A stretch of 64,000 nt of DNA from Codonopsis lanceolata. Its lineage: Eukaryota > Streptophyta > Magnoliopsida > Asterales > Campanulaceae. The DNA lies in assembly GCA_013146195.2 (NCBI GenBank), contig CM028382.1, positions 11,044,767 through 11,108,766 of the forward strand, given 5' to 3'. The notes beneath the pieces are model-generated. The model saw nothing but the letters and a program-made list of their open reading frames with translations. It was not told the DNA's origin and did no database searches. Made by a program: the position numbers and the translations under genes. This document shows positions 46,400 through 56,869 of this stretch, piece by piece; within the stretch, counting starts at the first letter, position 1, and every line of letters starts with the position of its first letter.

Positions 46400-48030
46400 A
46401 TCTTTACAACCATCCTCTACATAATTTGTGCACTTTTCCACTACTTCGGCTAAATTGACGATACATCCTTTGTCTCATACTATTTCGTACTTAAAATTCT
46501 TTAACACTCATAATGCTTTCTTGGCCGCCATATCTTCTGTTGATGAGCCCAAGTTCTTTTCTTCAGCTGTTAAGCATGCTCATTGGCGAGAATCAATAAC
46601 TAAGAAAATCTCAGTTCTGGAATCTAATAATACTTGGACTCTCACAAACTTACCACCTAGAAAGCGGGCCATTGATTCAAAATGGGTGTACAAAGTGAAG
46701 TTTCATCCAGATGGTATTATTGAGCGCTACAAAGCCCATCTTGTTGCCAAAGGTTATACTCAGGTAGAGGATATTGATTTTAATGAGACATTTACTCCGG
46801 TTGCAAAGCTTGTTACTGTTCATTATTTACTTGCCGTAGTAGTCGTTCGACATTGAGAAATATACCAACAGGATGTTAACAATACTTTCTTTCATGGGGA
46901 TCTCTCCGAAAGAGTTTACATGAAGATTCCGTATGGTTTTTAAAGAAATGAGGAGCAACGAGTTTGTCGACTTCAAAAATCATTATAAGGGCTCAAGCAA
47001 GCTTCTCAGAATTGGTATAAAAAAATCACCCAGTCCCTCTTAGATGTGAGTTTTGTACAGCCTGAATCGGATCATTCCTTTTTCACATATTCGAGCAACA
47101 ATTCATTCGTTGCAGGTCTTATTTATGTTGATGATGTTATAATTACTGAGAGTGATTCCATTAAGATATCTTGGTTGAAGCAATATTTAGATGAAAAATC
47201 TCTGCATTAAAAACCATGGGAAGTTGAAATATTTTTTGGGCATCGAGGTTGCTCAATCATCCAAAGGGATCGTCTTGAGCCAGCGAAAATACACCTTAGA
47301 CATTTTCACTAAGTCTGGCCTCACTAGGGCAAATCCCCAGTATCACCCATGGAACAACATCATCATGTCAGAATTAATTCCAGACCACTTTATGATGAAC
47401 CCAGTCAATATATAAGGTTGGTTGGGCGTCTCCTATATCTCACAATTACAAGCCCTGATATTAGATATACGATTCATATCTTTAGTCCGTTCATGAATCA
47501 ACCACGACAACCTCATTTCAATGCTACTAAATGGGTGTTACATTATTTAAAGATGACTCAAGGTCAAGGTATTTTTCTTCCGTCGTCTGATACCTCTCTT
47601 ACTCTTCAAGGATTTTATGACGCTGATTGGGTAGGTTGCCCAGATACATGTCGCTCCACTACAGGTTTTATCATCTTCCTTGGCTCTTCCCTTATTTCTT
47701 GGCGATCCAAGAAGCAAATTGTTGTTTTACGTTCTTCTGTTGAAGCTATATCGTTCGATGGCTACAACTTCAAGCGAGATTGTTTGGCTTCTTCGATTAC
47801 TTGCGATACATATAGCAGCTAATCACTTATTTCATGAATGTACTAAACATATTGAAATCGATTGCCATTTTGTTCGCCAACACATCTAGGGTTATTATCA
47901 CCATGGTCAATTTCTTATTGCGCACAATTGGCAGATATGTTTACTAAGGCTCTTGGTTGTGATCAGTTTCTTATGTTACTTGGCAAGTTGGGCATTTTTG
48001 ATTGGCATGCTCAGCTTGAGGGGAGTAAAG
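46400..48030 (+). pseudogene. copia RT and RNase H, broken
   Basis: 46428-46856 encodes NNTWTLTNLPPRKRAIDSKW then VYKVKFHPDGIIERYKAHLV. A TGA at 46854-46856 precedes YQQDVNNTFFHGDLSERVYM. GLIYVDDVIIT (RT catalytic YVDD) is at about 47115-47150, and a frameshift follows near 47200. RNase H pieces: GFYDADWVGCPDTCRSTTGF (47349-47822 frame), a degraded SRSSVEAEY equivalent, then HECTKHIEIDCHFVRQH and QLADMFTKALG (47680-48062). Disabled at five or more places. Confidence 0.87.
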
Positions 48031-48032
48031 AT

Positions 48033-48149
48033 GTATATATGAGCACATATGGGCACCTGTGATAGCACGTGCCCATGTCGTCTGCCCACGTAGCCTTCCC
48101 AAAACCTCCAAAACATACGGTAGCACGTGCCCACGTGCTATATCTTCTG

Positions 48150-48189
<40 letters not shown>

Positions 48190-48268
48190 AATTATTTTAT
48201 TCTTTGAAACCTTTTGTATATAGGTTAAGTATCTCCTACATATTTTAGGACTAGGTCTCTCTTAGTAT
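48033..48268 (+). repeat. 3' LTR of second copia, first part
   Basis: TGTATATATGAGCAC to CTCTCTTAGTAT, aligned with 42257-42500. Then the LTR is interrupted. Confidence 0.85.
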
Positions 48269-49069
48269 GAGATCAGTTCAAACAAAATCCACAACTGAAG
48301 GTTTTATATATAATTGTGGAGGGAGGTGATTCAAACAAAACTTATAACTAAAGGGTTTATATGTGATTAAACCTAGTATCTGCGTCCGTGCTATAGATAC
48401 GATGTCGGTATGTGATCAACTCAATGGATATTCGGAATAAATTATAGATAACCACCTCGTCAACTCAAACGGAAAGATGTGGTTAAAAAAATGTGTTAGT
48501 GGAAAACATTAATGTAACTGTAATTTAAAAAAAAACATTACTGAGGGCTTATTATATAGTTATTGGTTGTGGAGGGGGGTAATTCAAACAAAACTCATTG
48601 ACGGGTTTATATGTAACTCACATATTTACGAATCAATCTGGACCGCCAGTTAGCCCATGATCTCTTTTATAATAAAGATAGAAGGATTAATATATATTTT
48701 GGTGCTTGGATTTATGAAAAAAATATTAGTTTGGTCCTCGGGTTCAAAAAAACATATTCATGTGGTCCCTTAATTCAATTTTTTTGTTAGATTTGTCCCT
48801 CCTACCTTGCCATAGGCACAGTGACGGTATGAGATTAGTTCAATGAATGGTTGACATAAACAAAACTCATAACTAACTGGGTAATTCAAACAAAACCCTC
48901 TGAAGGTTTTAAATGTAATTGTAGAGGAGTAATTCAAACATAACTCATAACTGAGGGGTTCATTTGTAACTTACATACTTACGAATCAATCTAGACCGTC
49001 ATTTGTGTTTATCACAATTCGATCAGAGCCGTCAGTTAGACCCTGAGCTCTTTTATGATATAGATAGAG
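48269..49069 (-). mobile_element. Helitron fragments inserted in the copia LTR
   Basis: A minus-strand Helitron-like unit 48373-48678 (plus ctag start, tataataaaga end) and a second one at about 48805-49065 ('tgccataggcacagtgacgg' to 'tatgatatagatag') are distant relatives of the array units at 30876-32539. Between them 48679-48804 is a copy of the first 120 bp of the TIR element at 49070, so this stretch arose by a local duplication. Confidence 0.6.
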
Positions 49070-50835
49070 GGATTAATATATATTTTGGTCCTTGGATTTA
49101 TGAAAAAATATTAGTTTGGTCCTCGGGTTCGAAAACATATTCATATGGTCCCTTAATTCAATTTTTTTGTCAGATTTGTCTCTCCTACCCTTAATGTTAC
49201 ATTTACCCTCTGTTTTTTGTTTTAATGATGAAAATACCCTTACTACTTTTACTGTTATCCTTATGGCCCGACTTTTCCAAAAGTTCAAAATACAAGGGGT
49301 TAATATACCTATTCAAAAATTATGAATCTTCAACAATTCATCTTCTTCTCCTCCACTATTTTGTTCAGAATTTTCTTTGAAGGTGGAGTAGGAATGAATT
49401 TGTTTTTTACTCCATTTTTTTACACACACTTTCCCCCTTCTAAAGAATCCCAATTCAACTTTCCATAAAACAAAAAAAAAATCCAAATATTGAAACATAT
49501 ATGATTTTTTCTTTGGAGGAGAAACCAAAGCACTAGGTTTCAATATTGAAATAAATTTGGCTTTCAATACCGGAATATCAAATCAATCCAAGAAAAAAAA
49601 TTCAAAAATTGAAACAGATCTGGCCAAAATCAAAATCCATTCAATAATTGTTCTTTTGATCCTGTTCATCAATGGATGATGTCTTCAATCTGAAAGAAGA
49701 AAGTTGTGAAGAAATGGTAAACTCCACAACCAATTGGTCGAGCAGTAACGATATCAATGGTGTCAATGGCGTTAATTTGGACATCGTCGACAACACCTTA
49801 TATTTCGATCATCTCTCTCATTTCAATCCATCCTTCTTCGTTCTCTCCACCTCTCGTTCTTATCTCATGAATTTCACTTCCGATTCCGAGTCCGACTTTG
49901 AGTCTACATCCGAATTAGGATCTGAATTTAGTGATTATGCCAGCTATCAAAATTGCTTCTACGGTGACGACCAGATGAATTTCATCATTGATTTGTTCGA
50001 ATCTCGTGAACAATATGTATACAACAACGACGAGGACAACTCGGGTTCAATTTCGGATCCCTTTTCTGATTCCCTAAACGAAGACACACATGAGCTAGGG
50101 GTCGGGTTTGGTGTTGAGATTATGAAGATAGAAACCAGATCTGTTTCAATTTTTCATTTTTTTTCTTTTATCAAATCTCTTTCCTCCCACACCTACTTCT
50201 TCTAATTCTTCTTCCCGACGGGATGACACACATCTTAGAAAGAGTTTCCCTCTCTACTAAGGTTCTAATTCCGCGTTCTATCCCATATGTACTTCCCGTT
50301 ACCTATTTGAGAGAGATTGGAACTCAGACTTGCTGGTGCTCCTATCTGGATCTTGCCCTTTGAATAATGCATCGAACCCGGCTTCCAACTAGCGTACTAG
50401 AGGATGTGCTTTATGAGATCTGAGGCAAGAATGAGGACCGCTTCAACCGCAGCCGAAGAAGGAGCCGACGGAGCAACAACACTGGTTTACTTTCTTTGTC
50501 AACTAGTGGTAAGGAAAGCATTTTTTTTATAATGAATTAGAATATTGGTTGATTCAAAGGCATAGTTCATTATTCAAGTACCAAACCCTCACAGTAATGA
50601 ATATAAAGATGCCCTTGTATTTTGAACTTTTTAAAAACTCATCCCATTAGAAACTTGTTAGTAAGAGTAATTTAGTTATATTGTAAAAAAAGTGGACGAA
50701 AAATGTAACGGGAAAGACATGAGGGGGAAATTGATTCAAAAAAATGAACTAAGGGACGACATGCATATGTTTTTGAACCCGATGACCAAACTAATATTTT
50801 TGAGAGAATACATGGACCAAAATATTATTTAATTC
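49070..50835. mobile_element. TIR element (1.77 kb) carrying an ORF, Pack-MULE-like
   Basis: Terminal inverted repeats of about 80 bp: 'ggattaatatatattttggt' on the left, 'accaaaatattatttaattc' on the right, continuing through 'atattagtttggtcctcggg' and 'tttttgaacccgatgaccaa'. Nine-base flanks TAGATAGAG (49061-49069) and TAAATAGAG (50836-50844) differ at one base; however the right one is also normal LTR sequence, so the target duplication is uncertain. TIR style fits Mutator-like elements. No transposase. Confidence 0.65.
49672..50205 (+). CDS. Uncharacterised 177-aa ORF inside the TIR element
   Basis: ATG at 49672, open for 177 codons. The protein is Ser/Asn/Asp/Glu-rich with no hydrophobic signal at its start. 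It contains an acidic serine block (SDSESDFESTSELGSEFSDY) and ends with an aromatic, Ser-rich tail (SIFHFFSFIKSLSSHTYFF). I recognise no domain. Codon positions look less AT-biased than the surroundings, which is consistent with a captured host exon. It could equally be a chance frame: downstream DNA at 50210-50510 is also GC-richer but not open. Function unknown. Confidence 0.4.
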   Translation: MDDVFNLKEESCEEMVNSTTNWSSSNDINGVNGVNLDIVDNTLYFDHLSHFNPSFFVLSTSRSYLMNFTSDSESDFESTSELGSEFSDYASYQNCFYGDDQMNFIIDLFESREQYVYNNDEDNSGSISDPFSDSLNEDTHELGVGFGVEIMKIETRSVSIFHFFSFIKSLSSHTYFF

Positions 50836-50901
50836 TAAATAGAGTTGTATTGTAACCTATTTTCTTAACGTGAAATAGATTAATCTTCACGCAATTTTAC
50901 A
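50836..50901 (+). repeat. 3' LTR of second copia, remaining part
   Basis: 'taaatagagttgtattgtaa' to 'gcaattttaca' aligns with 42520-42585 and completes the LTR begun at 48033. Confidence 0.85.
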
Positions 50902-51169
50902 TAATAATATAAATAAATAAATAATGTTTCATTTAATACAGATAAGGGCACTTTGGCCATTTTAAAAAAAAGTTGACGGTAATCCTAACGATAACGGAGA
51001 GAAAGGGAATCTAACCAAGAAATGAAAGTATGCAATATGTATGACCAAACTATATTTGTTTTAAATGGTATGACCAAACAAAGATTTTTCTGAAAGTCAA
51101 GGGACCAAAAAATTATTTTAATTTTTTCATTTTCCGAAAATGTAATTTCACAAAAATAAAGAAAAGACA

Positions 51170-52290
51170 AACAAACGACGGCTAGGGTTTTAGTTATATT
51201 TGTTCCTAAACTCGGGTCTATAAATTATAGCTTTGCCATAACCCTAAATCAAGCCTTAGATGCGTCTCTCTTGATTCAATCTGCGCCCCCCCCCCCAATA
51301 CACACACACATTTCCCTCAAAGTCTCTCTTTCCTTACCTACCTACCTATGATTCTATTTACTTTCTCGAACAGGTGATTAAAATTTCTCTTTTTATGGAT
51401 TATAAACAAAAATATATATATATATATAACAAAAATTTCATCTGTGTTGTTTAATTAATTTTCTTGTACAGGTATTCATGGAATGTGGAGATGCCGCTAA
51501 TTAATTCTCTCTTGGGATCCTCATGCTGGAAATTGTTCCTTCTATGGCCACCTCATTTGAAGGTAATTTTCATTCAAATTTGGTTTCATATATTTCGATC
51601 TACTAAGCCAACCTTGGAATCATCACATAAACTAACTTCATTTTTGAACAGTAAGCCAATTTCTGTTCCTTTTATTCCCGAGAAACTGAAGATCGAAAAG
51701 AATTTGTTGTTGACTAAAACTGTCAGACTCCGATGCCAAAGTTCTGAAGATCATTATTTTCTTAATGTTAAATTGTTAATTTTAATAGTTATCTTTTATT
51801 CCCGAGAAACTGAAGATCGAAAAGAATTTGTTGTTGACTAAAACTGTCAGACTCCGATGCCAAAGTTCTGAAGATCATTATTTTCTTAATGTTAAATTGT
51901 TAATTTTAATAGTTATCTGATTGAGATTCAGTAGACTTGAGAGCTGTTCAAGCTTAATTATTATTTTCTATTATTTAAAGAGGCAAAACGAGTTGAGCTC
52001 TTTTTTTTTTCTATACCTTTTCAGTGCATCACATAATGATCTGTTTTCGTCTATTTCTTTTGTTTCGACAGGGTGAAAAGACAAGATCGTTGTTCATGGC
52101 ATTTCAGTTTTTTAGCGTGTAAGTTGCTAAAGCTTTTATTTAATTCAAATACAATGACTTCATCCCTTTGTTTAATTGTTAGCCAACTCGTAAATGAGCA
52201 AATGCAACTGCCGCAATTTGTCCTAGTAAGAATTTTTACTAATTTATTGACTACATATCTGCTAAAGAAATAAAAAATTTACAAAGAGAC
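51170..52290 (+). pseudogene. Exon-like module of an unknown gene, copy B
   Basis: Duplicate of 12640-13500: 'ggctagggttttagt' leader, 'gaacag|gtgatt' donor-like and 'cttgtacag' acceptor-like signals, then ATTCATGGAATGTGGAGATG. The frame 51464-51841 spans 125 codons but crosses the acceptor and a repeated segment, so it is unlikely to be one exon. Peptide PISVPFIPEKLKIEKNLLLT occurs here and in the other copy with few changes. Product not recognised. Confidence 0.4.
51669..51916. repeat. Tandem duplication of 124 bp in the exon-like module
   Basis: Two virtually identical units, 51669-51792 and 51793-51916, beginning 'cttttattcccgagaaactg'. Copy A has a single unit. Confidence 0.93.
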
Positions 52291-52559
52291 AATTTCCCCT
52301 TAAGGAATTATGGGGAGTACCGCAAATTCTCCAATTCAAATTCTACTCTGGCAAAGTTAACATTTAAGGTTCTTACGAATAATTCACAAATTTAGAAAGA
52401 AATAGTGACATTAATAGAGGATATGAAATGCTTATTAAGAGTGTTATATCTAATCTATTACATACTTTGCTCCATAGATCAAGATAGAAGTGAGACATAT
52501 AGCATTTATATATTCGTAGCACTATGCATATAAAGCTATTGCCAAGATACATACTTTCT

Positions 52560-52847
52560 ATTATATTAGATTCACGATTTGAACTGCTTTTGAGTAATAA
52601 TAGTGATTGTTTTAATTTCGATCTCACCCATTTTTTTTTCTTTGACTTAAATGTGTTATCAGCAATGCAGGAGAACAATTGTTGATTTTGAACTGATGTG
52701 GTCTCATCAAATTTGTCTGCGTTATCCAGAATGAGATCTAGCTTCGAGAGAAAGCAATGTGAATCATGCAAAAAGGTGTTTGTATCTCACAAATACCCAG
52801 AGCATACGGAGAACACTGCCTCCCTCTCTAAGCTTAAATTGAAATGA
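52560..52847 (+). pseudogene. Copy of the CKKVFVSH module with a 38-codon ORF
   Basis: Matches 27985-28300, with acceptor-like 'atcagcaatgcag|gag'. ATG at 52731 opens MRSSFERKQCESCKKVFVSH and ends at TGA 52845-52847. The C-x2-C pair and a following H-x-Y-P-E-H could be half of a zinc-binding site. Both copies are truncated differently. Function not assigned. 52300-52560 shows no gene. Confidence 0.4.
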
Positions 52848-53035
52848 CCACAATAAAACATCTTTTGGAGGAAGTTGAAGTTGAAGATGAAGTTGAAGCT
52901 GAAGCTGAAGTTGAAGATGTAGATAAAATTGAAGTTGAAGATGAAGTTGAAGATGAAGTTGAAGATGAAGTTGAAGATGAAGTTGAAGCTGAAGTTGAAG
53001 ATGAAGTTGAAGTTGTAGATAAAATAGAATATTAG
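52844..53035 (+). repeat. Minisatellite encoding an acidic Glu-Val-Asp repeat
   Basis: Built from 'gaagttgaagat' (12 bp) and 'gaagctgaagtt' variants between 52868 and 53028. In the frame starting ATG 52844 it encodes 63 residues of repeating E-V-E-D, ending DKIEY. A sequence of that kind is more likely to be a repeat expansion at the edge of the pseudogene than a real gene, but the frame is open. Confidence 0.75.
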
Positions 53036-54146
53036 GTTTATCTCAGTACGCTGCACAGTGCTCTTAGTTTACTAACTAAAAATTATTTCAGCTTGGTATG
53101 AATTTTGTTTAGAAAAAGTTCCAGAATTGGCAGATAAAATAGAATATTAGGTTTATCTCATAAACTTCCACTGTTATTAGGCTAGCTAAAACCACCCATG
53201 TAATCCTTGGTAGAAAACAATTCCAGATTGAATCTTGGTACTACTGGTATGGTTCTAGTGATTGCCAAAACGTCATATCATTATAAAAGGTAGATAATAG
53301 AATACTAAATACGGAAACTTCAACACTCCACAATTAAGTCACTTGACATCAATTCAAGGATGTCCTACACAACGACATTGATTCAAGAATAACATACACT
53401 TTCATCTGCAGAAAAGAAGAATGCAGCTGATGGAATGAAAGTCGGATAGGTTTTCAATGTGCTGCTCAAATACAGTACTCTTTACTTCTCAAGAGAGTAT
53501 ATTTCAATTAGAATATCTAAGCAGGAATGGAAGTCGGATTAAGGTAGAGAAAATGGGAAGAAAAAGAAAGAAGCATATGTCATGCATCTCTATTGCCTTA
53601 TAATCTATGTAATCTTAGTAGTATCAATTTACATTGGAATTCGTCATGCTTTCAGTTATAAAAAGAAGAGAACTACATTTTATTTTAGTTTGTCAAATAA
53701 AAAAAAAAAACCTTATTTTAAAATTTTAATCTAAATATTTCTCTTCTATCCATTCAACTTTTTTATTTTTTTCAAGACATGCTTTTTACAATAATAAAAA
53801 GTCCTTACTTTTCAAATGGGCTCTATTTTGGGGACAAACAAACTGCTACTTAAAACACGATGTACATTTATAATGGACCAGATTTAGTATTGTCAATGCC
53901 AAAACAATCTTGGAATCCAGCTCTTGTTTAGCAAAATGCAAATCCAAAGGGCTCTCCAATCATAAAGTTAGATAACCTCACTATTATCAAAAGTTTTAGT
54001 TACTGACATTGACTCTCAAGACTTTCAACAAAGCCAAATTAGATAACCTCACTGTTATCAAGAGTTTGCATCGTGGGGAATGTTCTAAACAAAATTCTCT
54101 CACGTCTTCTTGTTAATCATATGAATACAAGATAAATACTTGGTTT
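53036..54146. other. Non-coding AT-rich interval
   Basis: I see no gene, RNA or transposon end here. One short duplicate phrase ('gataaaatagaatattaggt') links 53018 and 53134. Confidence 0.5.
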
Positions 54147-54345
54147 AATATATAATTTGGTCTCTGAACTTAACATCTCAGATTGATTTGGTTCAACATT
54201 TTGACGCCTCTTATTTTGGTCCTTGAACTCATTTTTTGGGCATACGGTTAGTCCTTAATGTAACGTCCGTCTAGTTTGTGGTTAAATTTTCAATATAATG
54301 CCCGAAATGCCCTTAATGAAAGCTGAGTTGGATTTCTAGACAAAT
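54147..54345. mobile_element. Probable Mutator-like terminal region
   Basis: 'aatatataatttggtctctg' with 'cctcttattttggtccttga' and 'aacgtccgtctag' resembles the ends of plant MULEs, and the ends at 49070. The opposite end was not found. Confidence 0.45.
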
Positions 54346-54559
54346 TTTGGAAGGAAAATTTGCAGCCATCTCCCATCTTTCTTATTGCTCTTTATCTCTC
54401 TCTCTCTCTCTATTATATTTTATTTCTCTCTCTAAGATGTCGTGTTCTCTCTCTTATCTGTTCTCTCTTCTATCTATGATCTTTGCAGCAGCCAGTCGCT
54501 CTCTTCTCTCTTCTATTTTGTTTCTCCTTTTACTTTCTTCCCTTAGATTCATTAATCTA

Positions 54560-54720
54560 TGACTTCATGTTCAACTAAGTCAGATCAACAAAGTAACAAA
54601 TATGGATTGGTGAAGTTTCATAGATGTAGCGTGCGAGGTCCAGAGTGGACTTCATTCACTTGAAAACACCCATGAATGAGGTTTAATGAGTGTCCAAATA
54701 ACAAGGTATTTTCTCTTTCA
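54560..54720 (+). pseudogene. GRF-type zinc-finger remnant
   Basis: ATG at 54560 reads MTSCSTKSDQQSNKYGLVKF then HRCSVRGPEWTSFT, a stop, KHP, a stop, and MRFNECPNN. The pattern C-x-(V/I)-R-x-P-x-x-T-S-x-T-x-x-N-P-G-R-R-F-x-x-C-P matches GRF zinc fingers of small plant proteins often carried by MULE-like elements. Two stops and loss of the G-R-R motif mark it as dead. The CT-rich stretch 54370-54540 before it would be its leader. Confidence 0.6.
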
Positions 54721-54864
54721 TGGACATATTTTTTAAATAAATTTGTGTTAGGGATTAATAATCAAACACCGATGCAAAGGAAAACGACCTCCACTTTGTC
54801 TACCTTTACCACTTCTAAAGCCACTAATCACTATAATCTTCGATTCCCCAACCTTGCCATATGA

Positions 54865-55382
54865 AATAAGCCCTCACCGACAAAGCATCTAAACTCTACA
54901 TGCAGAGGCCTTTGATTCAAGAGAAAAGAATTCAAAAGAAACCCCGGACAAAAAATTTCTAGGATTTACAAACCCACCTCAGTACCCAATCTCCACCACA
55001 ATCCTAGCCTCTTGATTCCAACACCGACATAAAAAAAAATCAGTAGTTTATCGCCAATCTCTTTCTTCTCCGGTAATGACTACCACAAATAGTAGCATTT
55101 TTTGAAGCAAAAATCAAGAAATTAGTGTAGTTTAATCATCCCAAAATCCTAAAACCCACCTTCCTCTTTCGTCCCCTTCAAGTCCACCCCTCTCCTCATT
55201 TTCCCCAACCACACTCACATTTACTGGCTCGACATCTTGATCAACACCATCAAGATACCATTCACAAAAATTTACAACAAAGATGACGCCTATGACGCAG
55301 CGAACCTTGGCTTTGGATTGGAGGCCCATTGACTTGAGGTTGTTAATGGCTCATTTGTTCTTGATGTGACGCATAACGCCCT
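54865..55382. other. Interval without a recognised gene
   Basis: Somewhat GC-richer than average, with open frames on the minus strand (55132-55329, 65 codons). None shows a known domain and no matching copy exists elsewhere in the window. Confidence 0.45.
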
Positions 55383-56711
55383 GGGGTGGATTTTGCTGAT
55401 ACTTTCAGCCCTGTTACAAAGCCTGTTACAATAAGGATTCTTATTTGCATTGATGTCTCCCGCAATTGGCCGCTTCGTCAACTCGACATCAATAATGCCT
55501 TTTTAAATGGTCATTTGTAAGAAGAGGTCTATATGGCCCTGCGTCCTGGTTTTGCTGACCCATAATTTCCAAACCACATTTGCCGCCTTCGCAAAGCCTT
55601 GTACGGCCTAAAACAAGCACCACGTGCTTGTTATCTTGAACTCAAAACCTTTCTCATTTCATTCGGGTTCAAGAATTTTGTGAGTGATGCATCATTATTC
55701 ATATTTAACTCTGCTGGGATCATTTTATACTTTGTTGTTTATGTTGATGATATTCTTCTCACAGGCAACAATAGTAATTTTTTTGATCAGTTTATCTCCC
55801 ATCTTAATCATAAGTTTGCTCTTAAGGACCTTGGTAGTCTTCATCACTTTCTTGGGGTCGAGGCCATCTCTACATCACAAGGCATGTTTCTTTCTCAACA
55901 CAAACACATTCGAGACATTCTCACTACCCATAACATGGTGGGAGCCAAGGAGGTCACTACTCCCATGCAATGTCCATCAAACCTGTCCGACTTTCCCAAA
56001 GTAGTTGAGGTCGCTTCCTGTTGTAAAATTGTTGGTGCTCTCCAGTACTTAGCTATCACACGACCTGACATTGCCTATGCTACCAACAAATTATCCCAGT
56101 ACATGCATGATCCTTCGGAAACCCAGTGGCAGGCTCTTAAACGTCTGCTCCGCTATCTCAAGGGAACAATCAATCATGGGTTATTTATTCGTCGCCATTA
56201 GCCACTTGATCTTCGTGCTTTTAGTGACTCGAACTGGGGTGGCGCCACTGAGAATGGTCGCTTTACCTCTGGATTCATCATTTACTTAGGCTCCAATCCT
56301 ATCTCGTGGAAGTCCTCTCGTCAAAGTCTGCTCTCGGCCTCAACCGAGGCCGAATATAAAGCAACGCCACACTACTACGAGATCATTTGGATCAAACACC
56401 TTCTCACAGAATTAGGTGTCCTACTTTCTGCCATGCTTGTGCTCTATTGCGACAACATTGGTGCTACCTATCTATGTGCCAATCCGGTATTCCATAGCAG
56501 GATGAAACACATTGCCATCGATTACCATTTTGTTCGTGAGCACATAACCAACAACGTCCTTAAAAATCATCACATTGGTACTAAAGATCAGTTAGCCGAC
56601 ACTTTGACAAAGGCTCTTGGTCGTCAACCTTTTCTGCCAGCTCGAACCAAGATCGGCGTCACTGATGGTTTTGCCATCTTGGGGGGCGATAACACGCTTG
56701 TACATATCTGA
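55383..56711 (+). pseudogene. Third copia: RT-RNase H fragment
   Basis: One frame throughout, with in-frame stops at 55518-55520, 55563-55565 and 56199-56201 only. RT: GVDFADTFSPVTKPVTIRI, RQLDINNAFLNGHL, YMALRPGF, LYGLKQAPRA, catalytic FVVYVDDILLTGN. RNase H: FSDSNWGG, SASTEAEYKA, YCDNIGATYLCANPVFHSR, KHIAIDYHFVREHI, QLADTLTKALG. It stops at 56709-56711. Everything upstream of the RT N-terminus is missing. A different copia lineage from the other two, judged by its active-site contexts. Confidence 0.9.
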
Positions 56712-56869
56712 TTGTTCTCCTCATCCGATAAGTGTATATCTTTGATGTACTTATCTCCTAAGATCTGTAGCTATCTCTCAACTGTAATCTCCTCCAACTT
56801 GTGTATAAATATGACTATCAATCAATATAAATAATATACTCTCTCATCCAAACTCACTGATTCTTTATA
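56699..56869 (+). repeat. Partial 3' LTR of the third copia
   Basis: Starts TGTACATATCTG after a G-rich polypurine-like stretch (56681-56686) and contains 'tgtgtataaatatg' (TATA-like, 56801). The right end is cut by the duplicated copia block at 56870. Confidence 0.6.

Larger units (their letters stand above)
42257..50901 (+). mobile_element. Second Ty1/copia element, nested and dead
   Basis: 5' LTR, primer-binding site, gag, pol and 3' LTR are all present but riddled with stops. It has been enlarged by a 1.25-kb solo LTR (45126-46373) and by about 2.57 kb inserted into its 3' LTR (48269-50835). Without these it would be about 4.8 kb. The paralogous copy A lacks it, so it inserted after the segmental duplication or was lost from A. 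No clear target duplication. Confidence 0.88.
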
